Below are positions 1-11,300 of a DNA stretch of 64,000 bases, piece by piece. Made by a program: the position numbers and the translations under genes. The stretch spans positions 1 to 64,000 of the forward strand of contig JAHBMJ010002861.1 in the NCBI GenBank assembly GCA_018398765.1. Direction: 5' to 3'. Each line of letters starts with the position of its first letter. The first letter of the stretch is position 1. The stretch comes from Chromera velia. Lineage: Eukaryota; Sar; Chromeraceae. Under the pieces are notes generated by a model. That model searched no databases. It was given only the letters and a program-made list of their open reading frames with translations, and was not told where the DNA came from.

Positions 1-3000
1 CCGTGCGCCCCTGAAGTTCGTCGTAGCAGATCTAGACGACGACTACGATGTGGTCATTGGGATGAGCTTTATGGAGAGGTATGAGCCCGCAGTCAGCTGG
101 AAGAAGAAGCAGGCTCATTTTTCTGCAGAGTTCTCTCCATCTGGTTGTCCCTTCACATGGTACGATTCCGAATTGTACTTCATTCCAGAGGATGAGAGAG
201 CCCCGTTTACCCCGAGAGAGATCCGAAAACTCGCAAAGAAGCAGTCCACCGTCTTCCGGTGTTACCGCATGGAGATGGCACCTGCCCCCGTCTCTCTCCA
301 GTGCGGGCATGTCGGGCAGGCGGAGCAGAAGGCCCCGTCTCTGCTCTCTGCCTTCCCGGCTGAGCACCCCATCAACGGAGAAGAGTACACCGATCTCAGA
401 AAGGCGGTGGGGAGATCAGACCTCCGCCCCGAGATGAAACAGGTCCTCCAGGACAACTACAAGATCTTCTCCAATGAAATTCCCGCCCTCCTTCCCAAGC
501 GCGAAGTCGAGTGCACGATCAGGCTGCAGCCTGGCCACCCTCCCCCCGCGAGGGCGCCGTACAGGCTGACGTACGGGCAGCTCGATGAGCTGAGGAAGCA
601 GTTGGAGAGTTACCTTCAGAAGGGACAGATCAGGCCATCCAACTCCCCGTATGCTGCCCCCGTTCTCTTTGTCAAGAAGGCAGATGGCACTCAGAGAATG
701 TGTATTGACTACACAGGCCTGAACAGGATCTGTGTGAAGGATCGATACCCCCTCCCGCACCCGGACGACCTCGTTGGTCGACTCCATGGGGCGAAGTGGT
801 TTTCGTCTCTGGATCTCCGTCAGTACTTCCATCAGATTGGCGTCGCGGAGGGCGACAGGGAGAAGACTGCTTTCACCACAAGGTACGGGACGTATGAATG
901 GGTGGTGATGCCTTTTGGGTATTGCAATGCACCTGGTATAAGCATGCGTCAGATCAATAGCACTTTGCGCCCTCTCTTAGATAAGTGTGTAATTGTCTTT
1001 ATTGATGATTTGCTTATTTACAGCCGCACTCCCGAGGACCATGCGAGAGACGTCGAGGCGGTCCTCCGGCTGCTGGCGTCCGACACCTTCTACGTCAAGC
1101 TGAGTAAGTGCAAGTGGTTTCAGATGGAGGCCAAGTTCTTAGGGTGGGTGATCAGTGAGGGTGGATTCAGACCAGCGCCCGAGAAGGTGCAAGGACTCCA
1201 GGACTTCCCCAAGCCAACCGATCGCACGTTACTCCGTCAGTTTCTGGGTTTGGGGAATTAGTTTCGCAAGTTTGTGAGGGGGTACAGCCAGGTTGCTTCT
1301 CCTCTCCTTTCCCTGCTTCGCACGTCTGTTCCCTTTCTGTGGGAAGCCTCGCACGACAAGGCCTTTGTCGCCTTGAAGCAAGCCGTGCTTGAGCTTGCGA
1401 CGCTTGTGCTTCCTGACCCCGATCAGCCTGTATATGTAGCACACAACGCATCCCAAACCCATGGGGCGATCGGAGCAGTAGCCCTTCAGCGCTGTCGAAA
1501 GACAGGGGCTTATCGCCCGCTTGCGTTCGGTTCCCAGCGTCTGACTCCAACAGAAGCACGATATCCAGTGAGGGAGTTGGAGTTGTTGGCGATTGTCCAT
1601 TTTGCGAAGGTGTGGCGTCATTTCCTGGCGCCCGGGTCAGAGTTTTGGACAGACCACAAGAGTTTGGAGAACCTAGGGAGGTCGTTCGAACACTGCAGCC
1701 TGCGTGTTAGGCGGTGGATTGAGTTTCTGAAGGAGGTGGCAGTCCCGATCAGATACATTCCGGGGAGAGCAAACATCGTTGCTGACGCTCTTTCCCGCAA
1801 TCTGCCCCCTCTGGTCCCATCCTCTCCTTCCGCCCCTTTGCCTTCTGTCAGAGTGAGACAACCTACCCCACCGACGGTCAGTCAGGCCGATGGTGCTGAC
1901 GACGATGCGGTCCCCGAACTTGAACCGGAGTATGAGGATGAAGGGGCAGGTGTTGACGACGGCCGTTCTTTGGGGGGGGAGCACAGTGGCGCTGATCAGG
2001 GTCAGTGCCATGCTGTCCTGCAGATTGAAGGGAGTCTGGAGTTGCAACAGAGATGCAAGGACGGGTATTCGAGGGATAACTGGTTCCGTCCCGTCCTTCT
2101 CCATCTGAGGGACACACCATCGAAGCTCCCGTCCCCCGAGTTAGTCCCATGCCTGAAGGGACTCTCCTTGAGAGATGGACTCCTGTTCAGAGGCACTCGC
2201 CTTTGTGTCTCTCTCTCTGTTCGCACCTCAGTCATTCGAGAGTCCCATGCCTCTCCTCAGAGTGGTCATTTGGGGGTAGGTAAGACTTACAGTCGTCTGT
2301 CCGAACTGTACTTCTGGCCGCAAATATGGAGGGACATTCGAACCTTTGTCCGCTCCTGCGACCCCTGTCAGAGGAACAAGGCAGCCAACCGTCTTCCCAC
2401 AGGTTTCCTGCATCTCCTTTCTATTCCTTCTCGACCCTGGGAGGTCACTCAGATCGATTTCCTCCTTGGACTCCCACCTTCGGGTGATGAGCAATTCACA
2501 GCGGTGATGGTGGTGACAGACACTCTCGGAAAAGGAGTAGTCCTCATTCGCACGTATTGTGAGGTGACAGCGGAGGTCGCTGGACAGCTCTATTATGAGC
2601 ACGTGACCTGCAAGAAAGGTTGGCAGAGGCAGATCATCAGTGACAAGGATTCTCTCTTCCTGTTCCGCTTCTGGCAGACACTGCACGCCCGTGCAGGCAC
2701 CTCCCTGTCCTTTGCTACTACCGCACATCACGACACCCCTGGCAGTGCTGAGAGATTCAACCGAACGTGGAAGGAGATGATGCGGTGTCTGATTGACAAA
2801 CACCATGCCCGATAGTCCGAATTTGTCCCCTCCTTGGAGTTTGCCTACAACACATCCATCCACAGAGGAACTGGATTTTCCCCCTTCCAACTTGAGCAAG
2901 GCAGAGAAACCATCTCTCTCCCAGTGCTTTCGCTCCCTTCAACAGTCCTGCCATCGGTTGAGGCCGAGGACACTCTGAGAGAACATCAGGAGATGATCAA

Positions 3001-3511
3001 CGCAGCCCGTGCTGCCCTCGAGGCTGCCCAGTCCACATCAATCAGAGATGCCAACCGTCACCGCCGACCCACTGAGGCATTTAAAGTGGGGGATTATGTC
3101 TTGATCCACCGTTCGTGGTGGGCCACTTCTGCCCGACCCGATGTGCCCGTGTACGCACGAAAGTTGGACGCCCTCTGGTTTGGGCCGTTTGAAGTCACGA
3201 AGTTTGACAAATCGAAAGACAACCTAGAAGTTGCTCTGCCCGCAGGGAGTCGAAAGCACCCTGAAGTGCACACCTCCCTGTGCAAACCCTACCATTCCGA
3301 AGGACGTCGGGGACGCCCGCCAGTCCGTCAGCCTGCCTGGGCAGAAGAAGAGTACGAAGTCGAAAAAGTCCTTGCCGTCCGAGGCAGGGGACGAGGGAAA
3401 CAGTTCTTGGTTCAGTGGGTGGGTTACGAAGAAAGTGAAGCCACCTGGGAGCCAGCCTCCAATCTGAGGAACGCGCGACAGAAGGTGAACGAATTCTTAA
3501 GCCGGCATTAG
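1..3511 (+). mobile_element. Ty3/gypsy LTR retrotransposon (chromovirus), broken copy, 5' part outside window
   Basis: This is the pol region of a Ty3/gypsy element of the chromodomain-bearing clade, treated as a fossil. In order one sees the tail of an aspartic protease region (about 1-100), reverse transcriptase with the FIDDLLIYS active-site box (about 450-1100), RNase H with a TDHKSL motif (about 1330-1790), an integrase with an H-H-C-C zinc finger (about 2230-2400) and catalytic core (about 2430-2860), and a C-terminal chromodomain (about 3340-3500) that in this family is known to direct insertion into marked chromatin. The copy is broken, with about two interruptions, but most of its reading frame is still open, so the insertion is probably fairly young. 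Gag lies off the left edge. I could not delimit a 3' LTR in the sequence that follows. Confidence 0.93.
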
Positions 3512-5221
3512 TCAGTTAAGTCCCAGGACCAGTTAACCGCAGAAAAGAGACCCGTCAATGACTTTGCAAAGCGCGTGGGGGCACACGCTCAGAGGAGGGG
3601 GGCACGTAGTATTGTGAGGCGAGGCACGGGGCCGGCCAACCCCGGGCTGAGCCGAACTGGCGTGCCCTACCGCTGTTGGGACCCACACGGCTCACAGCAC
3701 ACGTATGCAGGCTCATGGAGGCGCTGCCATGGCAGTCTGTATTGGAAGAGAAATAATATGCAGACGGGAGTAATTAACGTACGACAAATAGAATTAAATA
3801 GAAAAGTATGCATTTGTCCTATCAGACGTTGACTGTAAGAAAGCAACCGCACTGTTAGTTCTTCCGTAAGTAGGATGAGTCAAGTCTCTGAACTAAGCTA
3901 AAACTAGCTTAGGAGGTGGGGAACCAAGCTTCCCTACGGGTATGTTCAGTGGTTGAACATCAATGGTAAAGTGGTAAGCTTCAATGGCAGAGTATGGATG
4001 TCACCAAATGATAGTGACCTCACTCGTGACTGACTTTTCCGAATCTCAGTTCGGCCATGTTGATATCCTGGTCGATCCGGTCACTCCTGAAGCTCCAAGA
4101 CAGCACAAAAAGAAGAGACAACACTGTGGAAAGACGATTCTTAGACTACTGTCCTTGAGCTGTTTGGACGTTGGCCAGTGAGCCAACTCCGACAGGGTGA
4201 CAACAGGTCAAGCAACTCTGTATGCTGAGGAGACAAAATTTCTATCCGCCTGACGTTTATAATATGCCCACACCTTAGCTTGTTTTTCCCCTTTCTGGCT
4301 GTTATGATGCTTTGATTGTCCAGAAGTGGTTTTGTTCAAAAAACGGAAATGATGAAGCTCTGTTAGATCGGATGCAGTGTACATGCAGTCTTGTCTTGAA
4401 GCCAAGTCGGGCTGTTCTGGCCACTGAGGCTGAATTCAGCTAGTGCACGTTAATTGGAGCCGGTTCCGCATTCATCCATGCATGGAGCCGGTTGGGGACG
4501 GTATACGTGTTACTGGGCCTGGCCGCGCCCGGTCTTCGAGCACCGAGGCCCGGCCCGACGCGTGCCTTGCCACATAGTAGCCCAGCTAGTCCTTCACAAG
4601 CTCTATGCAGGCCGATACTAACCGATACTCGGCCGCTCGAGAAAGAACTGATAGTCGATACTTCGATACCGATACGATACGATACGATATCGATACGATA
4701 GCTATCCGTATCAATGACTACAGATCGTGACTACAAACTAGGATTCAAATACCATGCAGAGGCAACAATATTTTAAATTTATGTTAAATAATAATAAATA
4801 ATAAACCTATAAATGCAGATATGAATCTTTATAACGCGCTTTGAATGATCGCTATATAGATCCTAGTATAGATCGACTATATGAAATCGACGATCGTCAA
4901 AGTTCACAAAAAAAAAATAATAATAAAACTCGATCGATATGGAGAAGTACGTGTTTTTAGACATTTTTTAGAGAAAATCGTATCAACTTGTCTTCAACTG
5001 CAATCCATGAGTCAGAAGTTGATTAAGATGAATTCTGTTTAACACTGCTTATAGCACCAATTGTAAGTGGCCCCTGCGCATGGTCATTGCCAAGTCCAGG
5101 TCGACTCCAACTCAATCATGACTTCATGACAGAGCGCCATGGCACCAATCAAAGTCAAACATGCAGTTCCAACACTCAAAGACCCCGGCCAGTCTTTTCT
5201 CAACCTTAAAGCCTGAGGAGA
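3512..5221. other. Intergenic stretch after the retroelement
   Basis: No coding region is supported here. The first few hundred bases may include the 3' untranslated part and LTR of the element, but I see no second copy to define it. From about 4780 to 5000 the sequence is AT-rich. A GC-rich block at about 4500-4570 has runs like GGCCCGGCCCGACGCG. Confidence 0.5.
4656..4702. repeat. GATAC-type short tandem repeat
   Basis: Repeated CGATAC/GATAC pentamers and hexamers run for about 45 bases. Cousins of the motif recur near 38,516-38,545 (CCGATACAGACCGATACAC). Confidence 0.75.
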
Positions 5222-7555
5222 TCAAACAACAATCGCTGCCAAATAAGCATTCCAGAAAATGGCCACCCAGTTGGCGAACAGGACTTGGTAGTGCGAGGGA
5301 ATGACGAGGAAGTTGACGAGGTTGGAGGCCGGCCAGATTCTCCAGTTCATTCTCATCATCGGCCAGTAGTCCCTCCGCAGCTTTGGGAGGGTCTCTCTGA
5401 CCAGACAAGAGGGGGACCGAAAATCGAGGGCAACCAGGTCGGACATCACCTGCAAGAACAACCAATCCATGATCGTGTACTAGTGTGGGGTGGCACTAGT
5501 GTGTTGGCTATGCGTTGAATTAAGAGACAGTGTCCACATCTCATGAGTTCTTCACTCACAAAATTAATGCAGGCAGCTTCGTCTTCCAATAAGCTTACTG
5601 GTTCTTGCTTGTGTTAGTGCCGTATGACTGATTGACTGGGTCACGCAAGGACGGAGCAAATCAACGAGAAAACCAGATAGGCGACGCAATGCCGAACGGA
5701 TTGGGAGGAGAGAGGGGGAGGGTGTGGGAGGGGAGGGCGAGAACAGAAACGAGAGACTGAGAGAAAGACAGCAATGGAGTGAGCGTGAGCAGGCCAAGAT
5801 CCATTGTGGTGTATGGGTCCTTGTAAGTGACAAGAGAAGCTCTGTGTGTGTAAATCCATGAAAGGAGGGGGACTCGGGAGATACACACTCACTTACCCGG
5901 ATATTTTGAAAGCACAGGGGAAAGGATCTGAAGACAAGCTCTGCCTCTTACCCTTGAAAGGAAAGGAAAGGTCTCTCACGAACACCCCGAACACCATGCA
6001 TTCAATTTTAAACCACCAACTGTACAAACAATCGTTTTCATTCGAATGAAGATCAACGCCTTCCCTCCAATTCTGCGTCACGGAGACTTTCTGAGAACAG
6101 CTAAGAAATACGCCAATGAGCGAGAAATATAATTTAATTTCGAATTGATGGACAGTAGACTGACCAGAAACCAAAAAGAAAGAAAGAGTGAGGCTTGAAA
6201 AGGACGTCTACTTCCAACTGACTGACCTGAAATCCAAAGTAGAGGGCTGCATTGAGTGACATTGCCCACACAGACTGGTCCAACCCCAGTTTCACGAATG
6301 CCTGTACCAACGGTTTCTGTTGAGAGAGAAAGGAGGAGGAGGCCACGACCGTCTCCAGAGTCGTGAACCACCAATGCAAGATTCCTCCGAGGATTCCTCC
6401 CATCAACACAAAGGCTGTGAAGTCGTGGAGGTCCAGTCGGAAATCCGAGAGAACTTCTGAGGATACACCCAGCCAGCCTTGGCTTCCTCCTTTCCCCTCT
6501 CCAGGCTCTCGCTTCGACTTCGAAGCTAGGCGTTTCAATTTCAGGAACACCACAAACTGACTGATCACACTACCCAGTGCAGACCTGCAGACAGAAATGC
6601 ATCAGATCAAAAACGAATATTCAAACGAATCTGACAGAATCACACTGTCCGATGACGACATCCAGGACATGGGGGGCAGAAAGAAGGATTATCACTGTGC
6701 ACAGGCACGGGCAAGGTGGGGGCTTTGCGATACCCTCGCAAAACATCTGGAATGTTCTGAAAGTCGAAGCAACTCCTCCTTCCATGTTCGTGCATGGTGC
6801 CAGAGAGAGCGCAACTGGGGTGTGGAGATAAAGCACGCCTACCAAAAGGGAGACAGAGTCCGGGCATTACTGATGAATCAAGAACGACGAGCAGTGCGAG
6901 GCACACCATAAAAAAGAGCGGTGCCACCAGGCTGAAAGTCGGAGAAGAAAGAAAGGATCTTGACACCCAAATCTCCAATCTACGAATACGCGTGCGCGAA
7001 ATCCTCGAGAGGAAGACTAACTCTCTTTACTCCGGCAGTCCACTACACGAAGTGGTTTCAGCTATCATGCAGAGCATACTCCGGCCACTCCATTCGGAAG
7101 TACTCCTTCTTGCTTCTCTGCTGAACCATACTGAGACGCAGACAGTCACGCACTCTTTTCGTGCACCATCCCCGCCTCTGTCAAGGCCCATCCGTCTCCC
7201 CCCCCCGTCTCTCACACCAGCTTACTGCACTGACTCACGTGAGCATTGAGAGGATGATTTTGGACTTCACGGGATACTTCTTCAGCCACTGGTCTAGCTG
7301 GGTTTCCACAACAGCGACCCCGTTCTCTTGCTCTCCCTCCCCATCCTCTGAGAGGAAAAGGGAAGTTAATAAGGGAGGCGGGGGACGAGGGGGGAGACCA
7401 ACGCCGCCCCATCCTGAATCTCTACTTGAGAGTCTCCTGGATATACTCCGGGGAGAGAAGGGAAAGATTGGTCTGGGTACGGGGAAGGAAAATGAAGGGA
7501 CGACTGCACAAAATGCACAGAAGAGACTGAGGAGACAGCTGGAGTGGGTGCTCAT
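5222..7555 (-). CDS. Mpv17/PMP22 family membrane protein
   Basis: Three exons read on the minus strand: 7555-7239, 6584-6227 and 5449-5222 (donors GTGAGT and GTCAGT, acceptors CTGCAG and TTGCAG). Phases agree and give about 300 residues. Mpv17 proteins are small four-helix membrane proteins of mitochondria, peroxisomes or plastids whose transported substrate is still debated. Family marks seen are WLKKYPVKSKIILSMLTSAL at the domain start, the central GGILGGILHWWF and GLDQSVW, and the C-terminal block WPASNLVNFLVIPSHYQV followed by WNAYLA. The core is normal length, but about 85 residues precede it. These begin with a hydrophobic stretch ending PSFSFP and continue Ser/Arg-rich, which could be a signal-plus-transit leader for the plastid (inference). 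The start codon is the first in-frame ATG and is the least certain part. The gene is divergent from the telobox gene. Confidence 0.85.
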
Positions 7556-8358
7556 TGCTCAGACACAGAAATGGGGGAAGCAGGCCCGCCACACTCCCCA
7601 CGATCACCAAGAAGGGGCGAAGCCAAAGAGCGTCGAAGTATTTGGATCGGTCAAGTCATTCAGAAGGGGACTGTACTGAGCTTGCAGGCTCTTCAAGCTG
7701 GTGACTCGGCCACTGCATACAGCTCTCAAAGGGACGAACGAAGCCGTGCCGCTTGCACATGTTTCCCTTCTCGCTTGTGGCTAAAACAACACTAGCTCTG
7801 AAAAACTTTCAGGACTCAACGTCGAGGCACTCACCTTGCATGGATGTGTGTCTCGTCTCTTGGGCAATCTGACATACATGCATGTATGCAGGTTGGGCTC
7901 GGATGGCAGTTTTGCTTTGCACAGGCCCCAGGCCGCAAGATCTCAAACTTGCATCCTTTTTTTCACCCCGCTGCCGTATACTGCCGTTGAGCGCAGGGTA
8001 GGCGCAGTCCGTCTTGTCAGCCACTCTCCGTCCGACCCTGTCCGCCCCCCTCTCAGCTGACAGTCGTCACTGTCAGACACAGTTGAGCTGTGAAAGTGTG
8101 TGTCAGTGTTGATTGTGCAGCTTTCACACAACTTTTCAATGTATGGACGCTGATGCCAACCAGCCCACTGGTGCGCTGGGTTCTCGTCTCCGTCCGCTCT
8201 CTGTTCAAGTTCTCTTCGGCCTGTGACCCTTCCCTTCTCTCTAGCTCGCTCTATAGCTCCAGACCGTCTCTATTTGTGATCGTGTCTAACTGACTGGCTT
8301 CCCAAGAGAGCTGTGGTCCGTCCTCCGTTGTATCCCACTGATCTTGTGGGTTGCTCCA
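7556..8358. other. Divergent intergenic region (Mpv17 / telobox gene)
   Basis: About 800 bases separate two head-to-head start codons, so both promoters probably lie here. I see no clear TATA box or palindromic operator. Short alternating ATGCATGTATGCA occurs near 7875. Confidence 0.4.
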
Positions 8359-11300
8359 ATGGCGGAAGTCGCGTTTGCCTTCTCCTTGGGGATGCATGAG
8401 TACCTGAAGAACAACTTCGTAGAGGACCCCGAAGAAGCGGAAGGGGGAGAAGCAGACTTGGGAGAGCTTTATCAAGAATGGACAAGTGCACACTGTGAAT
8501 GTCGGTCGGTTGTGCGGAGGCCTAGTTGTCTCTCTGGAAGGGAAGTATGGCATCCGACAAAAAAACGGAAAGTTGGCATCGAAAAAGAGATGAAGCCGGG
8601 GGCAGACATCCAGACATGAGAGAGATTTATATGTCCATGTACGTTGGCTTGTCTGTGTGTGTTGGCGGTGGGATGGAGAAGGAGAGAAAACGGTTGGGTT
8701 GGTCGAAACGAGGCAACAGCAACATCGCTCTGTACCCTGTCAAAGATTCCCTCTTGCCCCCGTCTTCCTTCAGGTGCAGAGCAGAGCTTCCAACATGTGT
8801 TTTCTTTCCTGTGCTCTATCTGCTTCCCCGTTTTGCTGCCTCCCTCCCTCACTTGCCTTGCAGGGGCGTCCAAGCTGGCGTTCGGGGAGATTCCACAGAC
8901 TGGCGCCATGGCCTCCGCAGTCCTTTCCTGTCCTGCCAACAAACTCCGCCTGCGGATGATCAAAGTCCTCGCCTCCCTAGACTGCAAGTAAGAGTGAGGG
9001 GAGACGGGGGGGCGTGTAGGGAAGGTGACAGCTTGAATTTGGACTCGCATTGAAGCAGACGAACGATCCATGGAAGACAGGGCGGTGGAGAGACAAGCAG
9101 ACAGACAATTCCACCAAAACAGCTCGTGATGGGAAGCTGAAACGACCTCGATTGACCTTGCTTGCTAGAGAGAAACGTTGTCGACGAGAAGAAAGAAGGC
9201 AGGCGAAAGAGACCCTCGGGTTATGGTCTCTCTTTTCATCCTCCTTCGGTCCCCGCAAGGGTTGTTGTTTGCGGTTTCGTCATGTTTTCCCACCGTCAGT
9301 CATTTCAGTGAAAGAGCAGTCTCGTTCTTTGGTTTACACAACGGTCCCCCTCACAATTGAGAGCTTCTTTTGGAGAAGGGTGAGTCGTTTCGTTCTCCCG
9401 CATGCTTGTCTGTCACTCGCTGAGCGCAGGCGGTGGATGGAGGGACCGGATGCGGAGGTTTGCTTCTGTGAGATCTACGAGTTGGCACAGGAACAGGCAG
9501 TGAACCCTCGAGAACTTATGCCTCGATTGAAGAAGGCAAAGGAACAGTACAAACTCATTGTCAGTCAGGCAGATTGAAGAAGGCAAAGGAACAGTACAAA
9601 CTCATTGTCAGTCAGGCAGATTGAAGAAGGCAAAGGAACAGTACAAACTCATTGTCAGTCAGGCAGCTGGGGGGGAGCTAGCGAGAGGACCCCGCGTGTG
9701 CGTGTGCGTGTGCGTGTGTGTGAGAGAGAGAGAGGGTGGGTGGGTGTGCATGCGAATATTTGCGGGTCTGCACGCACGCATTGTGTTCGTGTCCTGACTC
9801 TTTGTGTCCCTCTGTATGCAGAGCTTTTTGGCTGAAACGCTTGGAGATCCAGATTTTCCCAATTTAGACGCTGAGCCCCCATCTCTCTTCGACACTTACA
9901 TGGGTCCTCCTCCCGCCTCCCAGTCCTCTTCCTCTTCTTCTGCTGCTGGCGGTGGTGGGAGGGGGGGTGGGGCAGAGGACGCGGCAGGCGGGAGGAGAGC
10001 CCGGTTCTGGTTTTCAGAGAAAGACGACGGTGAAGAGAGGAGACGGCTGAGAGACCTTGCACTCTTCCTCATTTCCACTGCGCAAAAGTCAGTCAAATAC
10101 GTGTTTGCGGGGGTTGGGGGGTGAAGGCAGAAGAGGATCCCCAAATGTCTGCTCGTACTTCATCCGTCGGCGTTGTTGGATGCAGCTTTCTGGAGCGCGT
10201 TAGTCGGTGCTGCCGTTCTTTCTTCTTGCCATTCCTTCCCTGATTCCGTCTTTCATCCATTCCTTCATTTATTTACTCATTTTCCTTTTCCTTCCTGACG
10301 TCCTTCTCCCCTTACCTCTCTCTCTCTCGCCCCCCCCCCCCCTTGTGTGTGTTTGTGTGCGTGCAGTGCACCAGCGGCTCAACCTGTCGGAGAGCCTGAA
10401 GCCCCTCCTGCCGAAGCCTGGGGCGAGAGGTTCCGGAAGTGGGTGGCGGCTATCCACACAAAGTTGGAGGAGGCCTCCGAGTCTGGTGCTGTTTCGGGAG
10501 GCCTTTCTCTTTTTGGAGATGCTCTGGAAGGAGGACAGAAGAAGAAACTGGCATCCGACTGGGCAGATGACTTGGTGAGACGGGACGGGGGTGGGGGGGG
10601 GCCGCGCGGGGTAGAGAGAAGAGGACAGGGGGGGAGAGAGTACATTTGTGAGTGCAGAGAGGAAGCGTTTGTGTGAGCGCGTGTGGGCCTGCGTGTACGT
10701 GTGTGTGTGGGTGTGGGTGTGTGTGTGCACGCATGCAACGTCGTGTGGAGATGGGTGGGTGGGCAAGTGCGTGTAGACGGATGCTTTCGTTTTCTCTGTC
10801 TCCGAATCAAAAGTTTCTGAAGTCGTGTAGGTGCCTGACTTTACGGTTTTCGCCTGTCTGTCGGATGCGAACTGAATGCGACTTAATGGATGGGGCGACC
10901 AAGGGTCTGTCTCTCGAATATTCGGTTTGTAGACTTCAGGACGCCGTTAGTTGACTGACTGCAATGTGCGATTGATTGCGTGTTTTTTCTTCCTGTCGGG
11001 GTGTTTTGAGGGCCAGGTTGATTGTTTCTCATTTCGTTAGTCAGTCTACTCGGAGCTACCTGAGTGAAAGGAAGGAAGAAAGTGTCGGTGTATCGAGATT
11101 AAAAGTGATCGAATTTTGTGCATCATGTCTGTGTCCGTTTGTGTATGTGTGTGTGCAGGCGTTGAGGAAGGATTTGGGTCGCATCTTCCAAGGCATCGAG
11201 GAAAAACTTCCTGCACCTTCTCTTTCTGTCAGTCGTCCACTAGCTCTCTTTTTCCCTTCTCTCCTTGTCGTCTGTTTGCTTTGTTCTTTCAACTCCGTGT

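Noticed and set aside
32-3867. Minus-strand frames opposite the retroelement as host genes
   Set aside because: They are shadows of the pol coding region and show no independent domains.
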